DNA from: Durusdinium trenchii
Lineage: Eukaryota > Sar > Dinophyceae > Suessiales > Symbiodiniaceae
Length of the DNA: 64,000 bases
Assembly (NCBI GenBank): GCA_963970005.1
Contig: CAXAMN010008535.1
Span: 146,052 to 210,051, forward strand
Reading direction: 5' to 3'
Part shown: positions 52,076 through 63,936 of the stretch, in pieces
Numbering within the stretch: position 1 is the first letter of the stretch
Layout: each line of letters starts with the position of its first letter
The notes under the pieces: generated by a model
The model's database searches: none
What the model saw: only the letters and a program-made list of their open reading frames with translations
Told to the model about the DNA's origin: nothing
Program-made: the position numbers and the translations under genes

Positions 52076-54482
52076 CAGACCACACGTGCATTTGTGCATC
52101 CAAAATGTTGCCTATTGCCTGGTTCCATTTGGTTCCTGTTCAGTTAAGATCATCCGGTTAAATGAGGTGAGTCGAAGCATGTCGAAGCCGATGGCATAGG
52201 ATCCAAAAATGGAGGTAGAGGGCCTCATGCGGTGCGTTTAAAATAGGTGGATTGCATTTGGGGATTTTGACAGCAGTCTAGCGGTTTTTGCAATTGTGCC
52301 TTCCATGCATCTGGCTTGCTTCAATTTCTGGGCGGTCCGTCGGGCATCACCGGGATCTTACTGATACCGGGCAACCAGCATGTCCGCCAGAGATGAGGCA
52401 ACGAACTAGAATAGGAACTGAGTGACAGAAAGAAAATACAGTAAGCAGTAGGTTGTGGTGAGTTGTGGTGAATTGAGATGCTTGGAGAGGAATTCCGGTG
52501 ATTTTGTCAATCCATGTCACGATTGTTTTACCTATACAGAGATGGTGCCTTCATTTTTGGCTCATTGCAGAACAAGTCGGCAAATGGCAATTTTTAGATG
52601 AAGAGGAGTCGAGTCAGAGTCTCCACTTGGAAACTCTGACAAGTTAGTTTTCTCAAACTGCCCAATACATACAGTAGAACCATTGCAAAACATCAGCACA
52701 CATCAAAACATTATCATTTAGCTCTTTGCTTGCTGCCCATGGCCGAATGGAAGAACCACATTTGCCAGTTGAATGTCTAGATTCCAACCACCAGAACCGA
52801 CGTTTGCAAAGACCACCGGCTTTGAACCTGTATAGATTCCGCGATCTTCACGCCGAACCTCGTCCACCGAGTGAAAGCCTCAGAAATTCATTTGGTTCGT
52901 CATGTTGTAGTCAATTGCTTGCCCTATCTCAAGAGCAGAGAAAAAAGCCAAGCCCATATGTTCGATCTAAGCTGGAGTGTTGGATATGAGTAGATGCTAG
53001 TAGGTAGTTGCTCGAACAAAAGCGAGCTTCTTTCGAACAATTGATCAGCCTATTGGTGTTGGATAATATAACTAGCCTGGGACTCTTTGCTCAGAGGCCT
53101 TCATTTCAGCTTGTTGAGGTCTCACACAGGACTTGGTGGAATGAATGATGCAGGATCCCCAGGAATCAAAGAGCAACCGATGACGTAGCCAGCATGTTCA
53201 TAGGGTATGCCGTTTGATTACTCGTGTACCCAGGGATCGTATTGAGAAATCTTGTAAACAAGCAGGCCCCCCCAATGGCTGGAAGCCATGGAAAGGGTTC
53301 AGCACTGATTTGGCCCGACAAATGCAATTACTAGAGTTAGTGGCGAAACGACGTTTCAGTGATTTGGGTATTTGTGTCCCAGGCACAGGATTTGAGCAGG
53401 AAAGGGTGGTTGTACAAAAATATGCTCTCGAAAGCCCAAGAAGTTGACCCTTTATACCGCCAGGCTACATGTGAGAGCACTCATCACAACTCTTCCCAGC
53501 ACCTTAGCTGAAGATTTGCTGGACATGTCAAGCAACAGGACTGGGAAGAAGTGGGACTTTCACCTTTCCAGGTGGTAGCGGGTGGTAGTGGTAGTTCCAC
53601 TGCTTGGAGATTGAGATGGATTGAGTTCATTCAGTCCAATTTTGAAGTTGGCCTCCTGGAGCTGGTTTGGCTCATCATTGTAGAAAAGAGTTGTGCTGCA
53701 AGAATTTGTGTTTCTTCATATCCTATCTTGCTGGTATAAATACTTACCATTGCTCATGTTCATTGATTGATTCAATATGATTAATGTTTTCTCAAAGGCC
53801 TCAAACACCGATCAATTCTAATGAGTGTTAGGCAAGTCTACTGGCCATGAGGACCACCCAACCTGTCAGTTGCTGACATCAAGTCCCCCGTGCCATTACG
53901 CAGGTGCAGCACCCACCTGCGAGATGGAGACTTAGCAGATGGCGCGTGGATCGGGTGAAGTGGAGGACTTGTTGGGATGACAATCATGGCGTTTATGCAT
54001 TATGAACATCAAGAGCATCACCAAGCACGTCCAACAACTTCACAGGGGTGTATCGCTACATCCAACAATTCTTGGCTGCTGGGCACCGAAGATGTTTGTT
54101 CGCAACAGTCAAGCTTTTGAAATACAAGGTAAAAGGATGCGAATTAGTTAAGTGTCCCTAAAAATCTAGGAACCAAATGAATAAGCGTGAGCTATCCCTT
54201 TAAAAAGAATTAAAAAAACAACGCGATAGCTTCCGCCTCTTAACTTGGCTCTGCCAGGCAGCCTGTCATACTTTCCCAGTGACGAGGCTGGAGGCGCCGA
54301 CCTCGGTGACCTCGGTGACCTTCACATCCGTTCGGCTCGAATTCAGAGGCTGCAGCCTCGCATCCGTTGATTCACCCTTCCAAACGAAGATGTTTTTTCG
54401 ATGATGTGTAGAGTATGATGTGTATGTTCTCAACAGTCCAATACGAAGAACGTGGTGCTTCATGGAAGGCCCGTGCACGCTA
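52076..54482. other. scattered weak exons
   Basis: Plus frames at 52747-52989 (LNLYRFRDLHAEPRPPSES, to a TGA) and about 53285-53445 (FSTDLARQMQLLELVAKRRF) have some coding bias. Borders are unclear. No repeat of note. The tract 53.5-54.2 kb shows nothing. Confidence 0.3.
52747..52989 (+). CDS. small ORF or exon, unknown protein
   Basis: From ATG at 52747 the frame reads 80 codons (HLPVECLDSNHQNRRLQRPP, NLYRFRDLHAEPRPPSESL) to a TGA. Arg/Pro-rich with a Ser/Cys patch. Coding bias is moderate and no splice border is evident. Confidence 0.3.
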   Translation: MEEPHLPVECLDSNHQNRRLQRPPALNLYRFRDLHAEPRPPSESLRNSFGSSCCSQLLALSQEQRKKPSPYVRSKLECWI

Positions 54483-54853
54483 TCAAGAATTCAAAATTGC
54501 CACTGTTGAAAGGCCAAGTAGTTTGACAGACAGGGAGGACGGCACCGCATGTTGGATTTTGTAGGCCATGGGCAGGGCGCTGAAATTAATGCACTTTGTT
54601 TCTTCTGGACGACGCACGAAGGTAAGGCGGGGCCATAGCTTTCCATAAGTTGTAACGATTGCCCCTGGATGCCTTTTGATAGAAGGATCACATCCTTGGA
54701 CAAACACCGGAATCAACCGATGCCCTGCAACATCCAGCCTGATCATGTTTGCAAAGGAAGCCTCTCAGATGGATGCAAAGCGAGGCGATGGGATGGGTGC
54801 AGCTTCAGCTTCCAGTAGCTCAATCTGGTTTGCAGCTTGGGTAGCGGTATGGA
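54483..54853 (-). pseudogene. coding-like stretch with an in-frame TGA
   Basis: After an acceptor CGCTTCCAG the minus strand reads TQAANQIELLEAEAAPIPSP, then a TGA at 54765-54767, then continues in the same frame with EASFANMIRLDVAGHRLIPV, AIVTTYGKLWPRLTFVRRP and ALPMAYKIQHAVPSSLS to a final TGA at 54483. Coding bias is strong on both sides of the internal stop. It may be a decayed copy, a sequencing error, or two exons with unrecognised borders (no intron of workable size fits). Other minus frame 54743-54958 overlaps. No family recognised. Confidence 0.4.
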
Positions 54854-56850
54854 CTGGAAGCGCATAGTGGCGAAGTGTGCCAGTAAGCGACCTGTCAGAG
54901 ATATGTCCTCAGCCAAGACAGCCGGATTGTTGCACAAAGGCTGGCCAGCTGACAGCAACTGAAGAAGGATATGTTGTGAGTGACGCTATGGTCATTCTAC
55001 AGGTATGGTCATTCTAAGCACCAGCATATGCTTGGATTTCAGGATGTGAATTCAGCGCCTGACCTTTCGATGGCTCCTGCACAACTGAGGGCACAAACAA
55101 CTCACCTGTCAAATAAACTGAACAAACTATCACTGTTTCAATGTGAAAGAATGCAGTGCTTCGCGAGTCTTCAAAATTCGGATGTTTTACTGTCTTTTTA
55201 CAGCGCCAAAATCTTGTTGTTTGACTTCAAGCAGATGTTGAGAATATGGATGTACTGAAAATTAACCCTATCAGATCCTGAAAGCTCCGGAGAAGAGATG
55301 TTTAAGTGAAACCGTTACTGTAAACCTTGTCATGAATTCAATTCGTGTCGCTATCATTTCAGTAAAGCGAACAAAACTAGCAAGTCGTTCCAGGATTCGA
55401 AAAATCTTGGTGGGCCGGTGGTCGGTAGGCAGCCAATAGGGCCGATGATCCTTCTGCAGCTCAAGCGCTTGGCTGGGGGGCCATCACGTTTGTTGTGCAG
55501 GTCAGGTTGGTTTACAAGAAAAGATTGCTTTATCATGTTGTATCACATGTGTTCAGTCCCTTGCCTTTGACGTGTCAGGACCAACCCATTGCACAGGTTT
55601 GAGTCACTGAATGTACAGAGTAGGATTAAGGATTGCGGACATGCCGTTTGCACCCTCTAAGGCGTCTGAATGGTTTGAGGAAGTCAAGATTGAGTTCATG
55701 CAATGCTTGCGTGTTCAAGCACAGGAATTATACCGTGCTCCTCACCAAAGATTGTCGTGGATGATGCCCGATGGCCTCTCCTTGCTATTACTATCATTAT
55801 TACATCGGCCATATAATGTAGTAAATATGTCTATATATATAGTATACAAATGAACTATGTTGGATTCACTGTAAGAAGCCTCACGAGATATTTGGTTGCT
55901 CCTGAGTCCTGAGGCACCAAAGGAGGGGCGCTTCCAAGTGGATTGTAGACGCAGAGTAGGGCACTTAGCAAGCTACATTGGATGAGGAAAGTTTGAGAGA
56001 TCTTAGGTAATTATCCATGTTGCTGTGTTGTTTCCCCATGCATTCCTGTCCTGGCCGCCCCTTGCCAATTGCCCCAATGTACAGGACGTATGCTGCATAT
56101 GGGCATTTGTGCATGCAAACATACTGCTAAACTGCACCCGAAGAAGCGCAACATGGGATAGCACCTTCAATATTGTATGATATTGTTGACGATGACCTGA
56201 ATCATTCATTTTCTGTTGGGTTGATGTGTTCAGCAACGTGAGTGTGTGCTAATGTGCTATGGCTATGGCTATGCCTATGCTGTGCTGGTATGATTTTGTA
56301 TGTGTTTCTGCTTTTCCTGACAGGTTCCACAGTCAGACCGCCACTATGCGCGCTTCTCAGGGAGGTGAACGCAGGGATCTGGAGGATCCCAAGTCTCAAA
56401 GACAAGAGAAAGACCCCTGGGCCGTGCACCCTCCTGAGGTTCACAACAAATCCTATCAAACCACAAGTTTGTGGAAAGAGTATGAAAGAGTAGCTAACAC
56501 GCCACGTTCACTTTGTCGAAGAACATAGTACTGTACCTGTTGTGGGAGCTGCTGCCTGCTGCTCCGCATATTTCTCACTTATATACTGCAATTAAAGTAT
56601 TTGTTGAAGTTTATGCAGGTCGGCCCATTGACGTGTTGTCAATACACTTTCAATCCCTGCCAACTGGCCAACTGGTCCATGAGGGTCATACACCTGAGAA
56701 AGGGTAATGAATCTATGGTATGTCTTCAAACAGGATGCGTTCGATGGGAAGTGTTGTCACCAAAAAGGATGGCTGCTGAAAGGGGCTGTCAGCGGCGGTC
56801 ATCCTTGATAAACATGCGGCACTTGCAACCATTGGTGCATATTGGTGCAG
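54854..56850. other. scattered weak exons
   Basis: A plus-strand stretch at 55630-55790 (SKASEWFEEVKIEFMQCLRV) and another at 56733-56804 (AFDGKCCHQKGWLLKGAVSG, after AAACAG) are coding-like. The latter may belong with the terminal exon at 56851. Elsewhere no signal. Confidence 0.3.
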
Positions 56851-57109
56851 TTCGGGGCCGCCCTTATTTTTTGATGTCCATGAATTTGAGCAGACCCTAA
56901 CCTTGTTTGGCGAGTTGTTTGGAGACCAGAGAACCTCACAGGCCGCGGTTGACCATGTGAAAGCGCTGCGTTTGAGGAACTCCTTGTTGAGCCGCATGTG
57001 GTGCATTGGGCAGATCCCGGAGGCCCCTGACACGGATGGACAAGATGCTTCGCCAAACGTTGCGTTTGCAAGAACACCCCCACCAACCCCCACCCGCAAG
57101 TCAGCATGA
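56851..57109 (+). CDS. putative 3'-terminal exon, unknown protein
   Basis: After acceptor TTGGTGCAG the frame reads 85 codons to a TGA, including GPPLFFDVHEFEQTLTLFGE, QAAVDHVKALRLRNSLLSRM and a Pro/Thr-rich tail (ARTPPPTPTRKSA). Coding bias is strong. The minus-strand 151-codon frame across 56713-57168 is taken as its shadow. No family recognised. Confidence 0.45.
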
Positions 57110-57404
57110 CAAAACGTGATGTTGGACAACTGGAATCCGCAAGACACCTGAGCAAATCCTGGTAACACTGCTAGAAACCAGCATCTAAATTATAATATCA
57201 ATTAACAATCAATTACAATCTCTAAGTAGATCAAATGGATTAACTACCAATTCGTTGGGCGGCCAACTTAGAACCTTTGAAGATTTTCAGACCCCATGCA
57301 CCAGGCCCCGAGCCCTGGCAAAGTGACTTGAGGGGCAAGCGCAAAGCTGGAAGCTTGGAGAGCTGGTAGGGTTCTGAACTCCGAAGTGTTGAGCTTACAG
57401 AGGT

Positions 57405-57497
57405 TGTAGTAACAGGTGCATCGCTAGTAGTAACAGGTGCCTTACTACTAGTAACAAGAAGCTATTAGAAACAAGTGCCTTACTAGTAGTAACAATA
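57405..57497 (+). repeat. AGTAGTAACAGGTGCC repeat block
   Basis: About four degenerate units of AGTAGTAACAGGTGCCTTACT with AACAAGAAGCTATTAG between. The block at 61538-61625 is its inverse complement with changes. Shared AGAAGCTA and CTAGTAG strings tie it to the 40-bp minisatellite family through the copy at 28.2 kb. Confidence 0.75.
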
Positions 57498-58460
57498 AGT
57501 TACAATCACACAAAATTTTCGGATTCTGATGCAGTTTCTCAAACCAACCTGGGCGGGACTTTTGCTGTGTGGCGACAATAAGAAACTTGACCAGTACATA
57601 GCGTTTGGGTCAGACTTCAAGAAGCACCTTGGTTTGCAATCCTAAGCGACAAGGACCACTGTGGTGATTAGGAGCACTTTGATGTTAATATATTCTGCAG
57701 CATCATGCGCAAGCACTTGGCTTCGTTTAAAAGTGGCTCACCCTTGGAGCCCACTGAATGCCTCCATGCATAAAGTGATAAAAGGAAATGATAATACAAA
57801 TGACCCCTCAAGTGCATCAACTCGATCCCCAAGAATTAAGAACCATGTAGCATCATGTAGCATTTTATTGGTTTCTCGGTTCATCTCAGTCGCGGCTTGG
57901 GTTTGCGGCTTCGCCCAGGTTCGCTTGCGGCCTGTGTTCCGATCGGCTCCTCCCTTGCAGCTGGCCTCTCGACGGGAAGACCAGAGGAGGTGCGACTCGT
58001 TTTGCGAAACATGACGTCTTTTTTGGAAGAGGGTGTTCGTCTAAGCGCTCTATTGTTGGTTTAACTTCTCCAGGCTATCAGCATTGGCAGTGTCGAGGAC
58101 AGCGCTCTTTGTATCTAGAACTTGCACCACTGTACTACTCGTTGAGACAGGGGTGGCAAATGACATGAAGGACCTCGAGGGCACACATATCCATTCTCCG
58201 GCCGAAATGTCACATGTTGACTTCCGCGGGCGCATGTGATTCTGGCTCAATGGCCAAGCAACCCCCCTCGGTTTGGGGAGAGCACGCCATTTGTGTGTTT
58301 AGTTCCCTGATGGCACATCACAGCCGTCTTCCAATCACAACATATCCAGTAGCGTAATTTGCTCCAAGTTTAGCCCGCGGCTTCGTTTGGCTTACGGGAT
58401 TCTTTTTTCGGCTTGGCTCGCGGTTTTCACTTCGTAGGATGTGATTTTGGCACCAACAAA

Positions 58461-58562
58461 AAAGATATAGATATATCTATATATATATACATACATATAT
58501 ATGTATATATATACATACTTATATATATATACTATATATATATATATGTATTTCTTTTGGGG
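58461..58562. repeat. (AT)n / (ATAC)n microsatellite
   Basis: Interrupted ATATAT runs with ATACAT units over about 100 bases. Confidence 0.9.
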
Positions 58563-59369
58563 GGTAGGCCAAGAAGACGTAGTAGTTAGGTAGCTAGTAG
58601 GAGCTAAGGTAGCTACTACTACTACTACAACTACTACTACTACTACCTTACTTAAGCTACTACTTAAGCTAAGGCGGCGGGGCGGAGCTTCCTTGCAGAA
58701 GCGTGAGCACTATTCATTTGGTTCTAGATTTTTAGGGAAACTTTATATTATATATAATATACATATGTGATAAATACTCGTCTATGTCTTGAGACTGTCG
58801 TTCTGGCAAGAGGGCCATCTCATCTCAGGTGCCTCACTGCCGTCCACTCTCCAAGCCAACCTTACCCCGCCCGAAAAAGGCAGGAGATCAGCCCAAAAGA
58901 AACAGAGTCGAAAAGGATGCGCAGTGCAAAGCGGCTGAACGGTGCCCTGAAAGGGTGAAACAGTGAAGACGAGTGCCATCCTTTCATGACATAGGATTGA
59001 TTGGGGTAGGTTGACATAGGGTTGACAGGATTGACGGATGTTGGTGGGCAGCAATTGCAGAAGTGTCCGAACTTGTAGAGTACAGACTGACATGCTGTGA
59101 AGGGGTGATTCAGCGAACCAACTTGACAACACCCAGAATAGTTGTAGTCACAGTCTGTATGATTAACAACAAAACGATTTGTTTAAACGACCTTAAACAT
59201 CATGTGTGTATATGTGTTTATTATATATATGATATGTTTAAACGACTCGGCCCGTAAAACGGATGCGCCCATCTAACGGACATGAAGACACTGAGCACTG
59301 CCAAGCACTGACTTCGATTTGATCGGGCCCTGGACCTGTGAGGCACGTCCTGTGTTGAAACCTCTCAAG

Positions 59370-59756
59370 CCCAGGGAGGACGGTTTGGGGGCCCAAGTTG
59401 ATGTTTGGGGCAGGCGTCAACTGGCTCAAATCATTGACAGAACTGTTGTCAAGCCACACTTCTTGTTGTCACCCGTTTCCCGACGATCGTGTGATCATCT
59501 TCAAGGCCTGGCAGCTGCTCCTGTATCTGATGTGATGCCTGGTGTAAGTCTTGTCATTGGCTTAGTTTGGGATTGGTCACTTGATTCCACATTCCTGTGT
59601 TTGTACCCGTTCATTGGAAATAATTTATAGTAATTGACAAATTTGTATATGTAACTTACGTCTGTCTCTTTGCCAAGGGTGTGCATAAAGATCCTACTGA
59701 GTGCTTGCCAACTGCTGCAAAGATGAAAACGGTTTCAAAGCTCCAACCGCATAGCG
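59370..59756 (+). CDS. two joined exons, unknown protein
   Basis: 59370-59543 (acceptor CTCTCAAG, donor GTAAGT) reads PREDGLGAQVDVWGRRQLAQ and VVKPHFLLSPVSRRSCDHLQ with strong bias. 59678-59756 (acceptor after CTGTCTCTTTGCCAAG) continues in phase 0 with GVHKDPTECLPTAAKMKTVS. The intron is 134 bases. The second exon runs straight into a minisatellite copy, so its end is unclear. A further acidic segment at about 59900-59985 (EEPHLEDEDTSRPSTEPHPH) may be a later exon. No family recognised. Confidence 0.45.
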
Positions 59757-59868
59757 AAAGGACGCTACGAACGGAGCAAAGGGCATCGCTACGAACGGAG
59801 CAAGGACGCTACTAGGGGCTCCTGGCCTTACTACTAGGAGCAAGGACGCTACGAACGGAGCTTTTTCG
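59757..59868 (-). repeat. dispersed copy of the 40-bp minisatellite, inverted
   Basis: Units of GAGCAAGGACGCTACTAGG mixed with a variant GGACGCTACGAACGGAGCAA. It begins directly at the end of a coding-like exon, and the exon frame stays open into it for about 19 codons. Confidence 0.85.
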
Positions 59869-60029
59869 CGCGCTACAAAAGGCACGTTCCAGCTGCACTG
59901 AGGAACCTCACCTGGAGGATGAGGACACTTCCAGACCCAGTACAGAGCCACATCCTCATGTGAGGAGATCACCGATATCCGATAACACTTGTTTCATCTT
60001 GTTTCTATTTGATGCTTCAAGGTTTTAAG

Positions 60030-60422
60030 TCACAAGTTGGTGTCGATTTCTGAAGAGGCTGCTTTAGGGAAAGCTGCCTTCAACCAGATGGGTGCACGCA
60101 GGCGTTTGACATACTGAGTATGCTTAATACAAGCATATTCAAGCGCTAGAGGAGAAGAAAGTAGCCAGCCTGAGCCATCCCTCATCGTTGACTGCCAGAT
60201 GTCACAAATTACTCCGTGACATTCTTGCAGACTGCAATGCTGAAATGTCAGAGGTTGCAACATGTTAAAGCTCATGGCTGGAGAGGCAACAGCATTCAAG
60301 GACTCAACACATGCAATCTCGGATGTGCAAGTGTGTTGGCTCACCTCATGAAGAAAGTCAGAGGTCCTTTGGTGCGATTGTGCCAGCAAACCCTTGACCC
60401 TCTCCAAGGCTCGAGCTTCCAT
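60030..60422 (-). CDS. ORF or exon pair, 130 codons, unknown protein
   Basis: From an ATG at 60422 the minus strand reads MEARALERVKGLLAQSHQRT and DFLHE, where a GTGAGC donor stands (60344-60339). The frame nevertheless stays open to a TAA at 60030, with FNMLQPLTFQHCSLQECHGV and WLLSSPLALEYACIKHTQYV. The ATG may be internal. It probably belongs with the minus segment at 60667-60933. Confidence 0.35.
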   Translation of the reverse strand: MEARALERVKGLLAQSHQRTSDFLHEVSQHTCTSEIACVESLNAVASPAMSFNMLQPLTFQHCSLQECHGVICDIWQSTMRDGSGWLLSSPLALEYACIKHTQYVKRLRAPIWLKAAFPKAASSEIDTNL

Positions 60423-60666
60423 CTACTTTGATTGAAGATAGAGGACCGCAGCTCTGAGGGAGTGCTTTACGCCCCTGGATGCTTAGCCCGTTTTTCGCGT
60501 CTACTCCGCATGGATTTGTGAATTTGTGAAGAGCGTTCACGTGGTGGTGAAACTCAAAGCCACGCGCCCCCTGGCCCCCTCCTTGCTTTTGGGACAGTGT
60601 TTCGCACCGTGAAAGGTTAGTCCCAAGACTTTTGATAAAGTAATCCGAGTGCTCAGAGCAACATGC

Positions 60667-60933
60667 CTACTTTGACAGCAGTTGGAGTTGAAGCGATGGG
60701 CAAGAGCAGATTCGGAGATTGAAGGGTTCTTCTTTTATATAGCTTGAGATACCTCGCTCGTCGGAGACGTGATTATCTACGAAATTCAACTTCCAGAAAA
60801 GAGTCACAAAACCATGCAAGACCCGCTCTTCAAGTGACGCTTCAGTGGCATCAACTTGAAGTTGGCACAAAGCGTGTTGCATTGTTTCTTTCCCAGGCGT
60901 GAACCCAGCCGACGAAATGAGTCCAAGGAGCAA
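60667..60933 (-). CDS. putative exon, unknown protein
   Basis: The minus strand reads PGKETMQHALCQLQVDATEA, SLEERVLHGFVTLFWKLNFV and SDERGISSYIKEEPFNLR to a TAG at 60667. Coding bias is fair. The 5' border is not identified. No family recognised. Confidence 0.35.
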   Translation of the reverse strand: MLLGLISSAGFTPGKETMQHALCQLQVDATEASLEERVLHGFVTLFWKLNFVDNHVSDERGISSYIKEEPFNLRICSCPSLQLQLLSK

Positions 60934-61537
60934 GGCACATGAACAGAAAACACACTGTAGCTGTGTATAGCTGTGTTTGAGTTTCGAGACTGGTTGGTCA
61001 TGTATTAAAAATGAGAGATGATAGAGATGCGGAGATCACCGGCAAGATCGAAACTTCCAGGAATTGGTGCACTGGAGCGCCACATGGCCACTGGGAAACC
61101 AAACCAATGTGCCCTGAGCTCGACATGGTTCGCTTCGACACCAACTCACACATCCATCACACATGCATTGAGGCCCAAGTATTCAACTAAAAGGTTTTCG
61201 CGTGCTTTCTGGCAGTTTCCGGCAGCTTTGCTGTGCATGGTGATGATCCCCTTTTGCCAAGGCCTGTAGACATGTCAGCCACCTTGTCCATGAGCAGCTC
61301 TGGAGGCCTTAATCAAGGTGTGTTGCGGTAGTGCAACCAGCGGAGAAAACTATGCTAAAAACCAAAAGTTTAATGCCTAGATTCTAGATAAGCTTAAAAA
61401 GTGATTTGTTTGGCCAGCTGCAAAGTGTTTTGTTGTTAACCTTTACAGCTCCTTTTATCATGTCAAAAATGTGGCAGAACGCTTCAGGAAATGTTCAAAG
61501 GCAAACCGCCACCCTGATGGGCAGCAAACTGGCGAGA

Positions 61538-61625
61538 CACTTGTTACTACTAGCGTGGCACTTGTTCCTAGTAGCTTCTTGTTACTACTAGTAAGGCACC
61601 TGTTACTACTAGCGTGGCACCTCTT
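61538..61625 (-). repeat. AGTAGTAACA repeat block, inverted
   Basis: CACTTGTTACTACTAGCGTGG-type units, the reverse complement of the block at 57405-57497. It ends six bases before the acceptor of the next exon. Confidence 0.75.
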
Positions 61626-61630
61626 GACAG

Positions 61631-61714
61631 GCAACAAGTCCACCTCCATGCGGGAGTTCAGCCACCGCTACTCGGTGCGCCGCCTCTCGGACCGACGGAG
61701 GCGCACCGATGTGG
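61631..61714 (+). CDS. single internal exon, Arg/Ser-rich, consensus donor
   Basis: Acceptor CTCTTGACAG, donor GTGAGC. It reads NKSTSMREFSHRYSVRRLSD then RRRRTDV, and nearly every codon ends in C or G, the strongest such bias outside the Copia element and HET-like gene. Partner exons are not identified. Confidence 0.45.
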
Positions 61715-63242
61715 GTGAGCGAAGCTGTGAAGCATGAGAGAAACTGTGCAGAGAAGTAAGCGGTACGTAGTAGTGGAATGTAGTGAATGGTAAGCAGTAA
61801 TGAACTCAGTGGTGTCAGTAGTGGAGTTCATGGCCCAAGAGAGGCAAGTTGCATAAACAGTCGAAGAAGCTCTTCCACCAATCCTTGTGATGTTGAATTA
61901 AAGTCCACCAAAGTTGGTAGACATTAGACATTTGACTTGAGACAAATGACAAAAGTCATTGGAGCGAAGATGACTCAAGCTTGGAGCACTTAGAGCCACC
62001 AGGTGTTGTACCCAAGTTCCCTCAGCCTCTCCGACCCACAGCCGCCAGGAGCTGGCTAAAGGCTGCCATTTCGTCAGGGATACCGGTCCTGCATGGTCCT
62101 GCGCAAAACGGATGATCAGTGCACATGGTGCATCAGGAGTTCTCTCATATGTTCGACTGTGTATGCAATTGTATGCATATGTACTGAGCTGTGGACAGAT
62201 GCTGAATACGCAGTCTTACACTGAACGTGAAATTCTGGAGGTTCGAGTTTTTCCTTTATATAGAGGAGTCAACCTCCTTTTTTCCTTTGCTTGCTTTCAA
62301 GCTTGTTTTATCCGCAGCAAATGATACCCACTGGTACTTAGTGTATTGTCGCCATTCTCCAGCCAGGGATTGCTGAAACTTACCCTAGGAGGATTGCTGA
62401 AACTTACCCTGAAACACCGGTGGTGCACTATCTTCTGCTTCCTTCGTTGCGTTTGAGTGAAGGCTGAGATCGAGAACAACAAAGCAAAGAATCAGGGGCC
62501 GCTCATCACTATAAGCAGGTGGCATAGGGCATAGGTGCGTTGGCATGCCAAGAAGCGATTGGTATCGATTGGTTTAGTAGAGCATAGTAGAACAAGTTGT
62601 TATTGCCGTTGCCTTTCTTATACGAAAAATTTGAGCGGCTACACTGTCCATACTGTAGCTGTTGGGCGTTTGGTATGGTGCAGATTCCAGAATTGTGGTG
62701 GCATGAAATATCGAGTGCAAGGTTTCTGCGTCTCCAAGTGATGTTTGAGCGGAATGCATTGAGGACCGGTAAAAACGATCCTTCACTCCTTGTGGTTTGG
62801 ATCGGCCCAGCCTGGTCGGTTCAGAATGGAATGAGGAAGGGGGCTATCTACCTGACCATCCCCGAGAGGTCCCCGGTAGCGGCGACCAGGTCTCCGGTCA
62901 GTGGAGAGCAGCGAGGTTTCAGAGCAACAGAAGCCAGTTTGTTTCTCTCATTTGCTGCTTTTTCTGAGGCCTTTGAGCCACAGGCACCAGTTACGCGAGA
63001 TGGTGTCCATCATGGCCTCTCAGCTGAGCATACTTAGCGACACAGGTGGTGCCAGCCAGCAGTTGGTTCAAACGGGGCACTGTACTAGTTGCCGACATTG
63101 CACTTGAGCTCATGCAGAAGGTGGAGATGGTTTTTCTTTTCAAAACAGATCGGATCGACCAAAGCTGCAGATCCATTCTCACAAAGAATGCACTTTGTGT
63201 TTTTTGGCTAAGTGCATCTAGAATCTAAAATCTACCTTGAGG
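61715..63242. other. no supported gene
   Basis: A 146-codon plus frame at 62597-63037 is open but has mixed codon choice and no borders. GGATTGCTGAAACTTACCCT occurs twice in tandem near 62366-62411. Confidence 0.35.
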
Positions 63243-63644
63243 ATGTTCAGTTCAACACCAAATGCCGTTTCCCTTTGGTACGATGACTTAGAACTTACCC
63301 TGGCCCGATCTCAGATGAAGACAATGACCCAAACCTTCGATCGTTCAGTCCGCTTCTCAGACGAGCCCATGCGGTGTTCAAATGATTGCTTCAACAACAG
63401 AGCTAGCGCAGTACCATGCGTCCGCAGTACCAAAGTCGCGTCGCGTGGCGCTGTCACTCGAATTTCACGGAAGAAATGCATGCCGTGGGAATCTGAGGTC
63501 TGGCATGCCTGTGATGTGCTGCACCCTGATGAGGAGATTGTGCCGATGTACACACAAGTAGAGCGGCTGCAGTTGAGGAGGGAGACTCATCTCAGGATTG
63601 GACGTCATTATATGTTACATCCCAGTGTTGTTGAATTACTTTAA
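63243..63644 (+). CDS. ORF of 133 residues, unknown protein
   Basis: From ATG at 63243 the frame reads MFSSTPNAVSLWYDDLELTL, then DRSVRFSDEPMRCSNDC, TKVASRGAVTRISRKKCMP and HPDEEIVPMYTQVERLQLRR to a TAA. From about 63310 the codon bias is coding-like, and an acceptor GATCTCAG at 63307-63314 suggests that the real exon may start there. Basic in the middle, with four Cys. The minus-strand frame is a shadow. No family recognised. Confidence 0.4.
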   Translation: MFSSTPNAVSLWYDDLELTLARSQMKTMTQTFDRSVRFSDEPMRCSNDCFNNRASAVPCVRSTKVASRGAVTRISRKKCMPWESEVWHACDVLHPDEEIVPMYTQVERLQLRRETHLRIGRHYMLHPSVVELL

Positions 63645-63866
63645 GCTAAAGAAGCCTCTCTCGACAGCACCGGTTCTCATATATTTTGGGCCATTTCTTG
63701 TTGACGAACACACTCGCGGATGGTTGGTGTACCGTTGGAGCTTGACTGGGCTGATTTTGGAGGAGCACACTACGTGTTCAAGTGGGGGTAGGTAGTGTAC
63801 GTAGTGGTGCAGCCAGGTTTGACAGGGAACATTCTTCTCTCAGCCTCTCAGCACAGTGTCCAAAAA
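63645..63866. other. no gene seen
   Basis: A 65-codon plus frame overlaps the end of the preceding ORF and has no support of its own. Confidence 0.3.
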
Positions 63867-63881
63867 GTGTGTGTGTGTGTG

Positions 63882-63936
<55 letters not shown>

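Larger units (their letters stand above)
57110..59369. other. no supported gene; simple repeats
   Basis: Holds a minisatellite-related block (57405-57497), AT repeats (58461-58562) and CTA repeats (58610-58670). A 117-codon plus frame at 57661-58014 has no clear coding bias in its first half; a segment around 57895-57960 lies between CATCTCAG and TTGCAG but reads Arg/Ala-rich. Confidence 0.4.

Noticed and set aside
52550..52572. CATTTTTGGCTCA resembling the dinoflagellate spliced leader (CATTTTGGCTCAAG)
   Set aside because: One extra T, no match to the 5' half of the leader and no following donor GT; likely chance.
56713..57168. 151-codon minus-strand ORF
   Set aside because: Lies opposite a plus-strand terminal exon with better codon bias and a natural C terminus.
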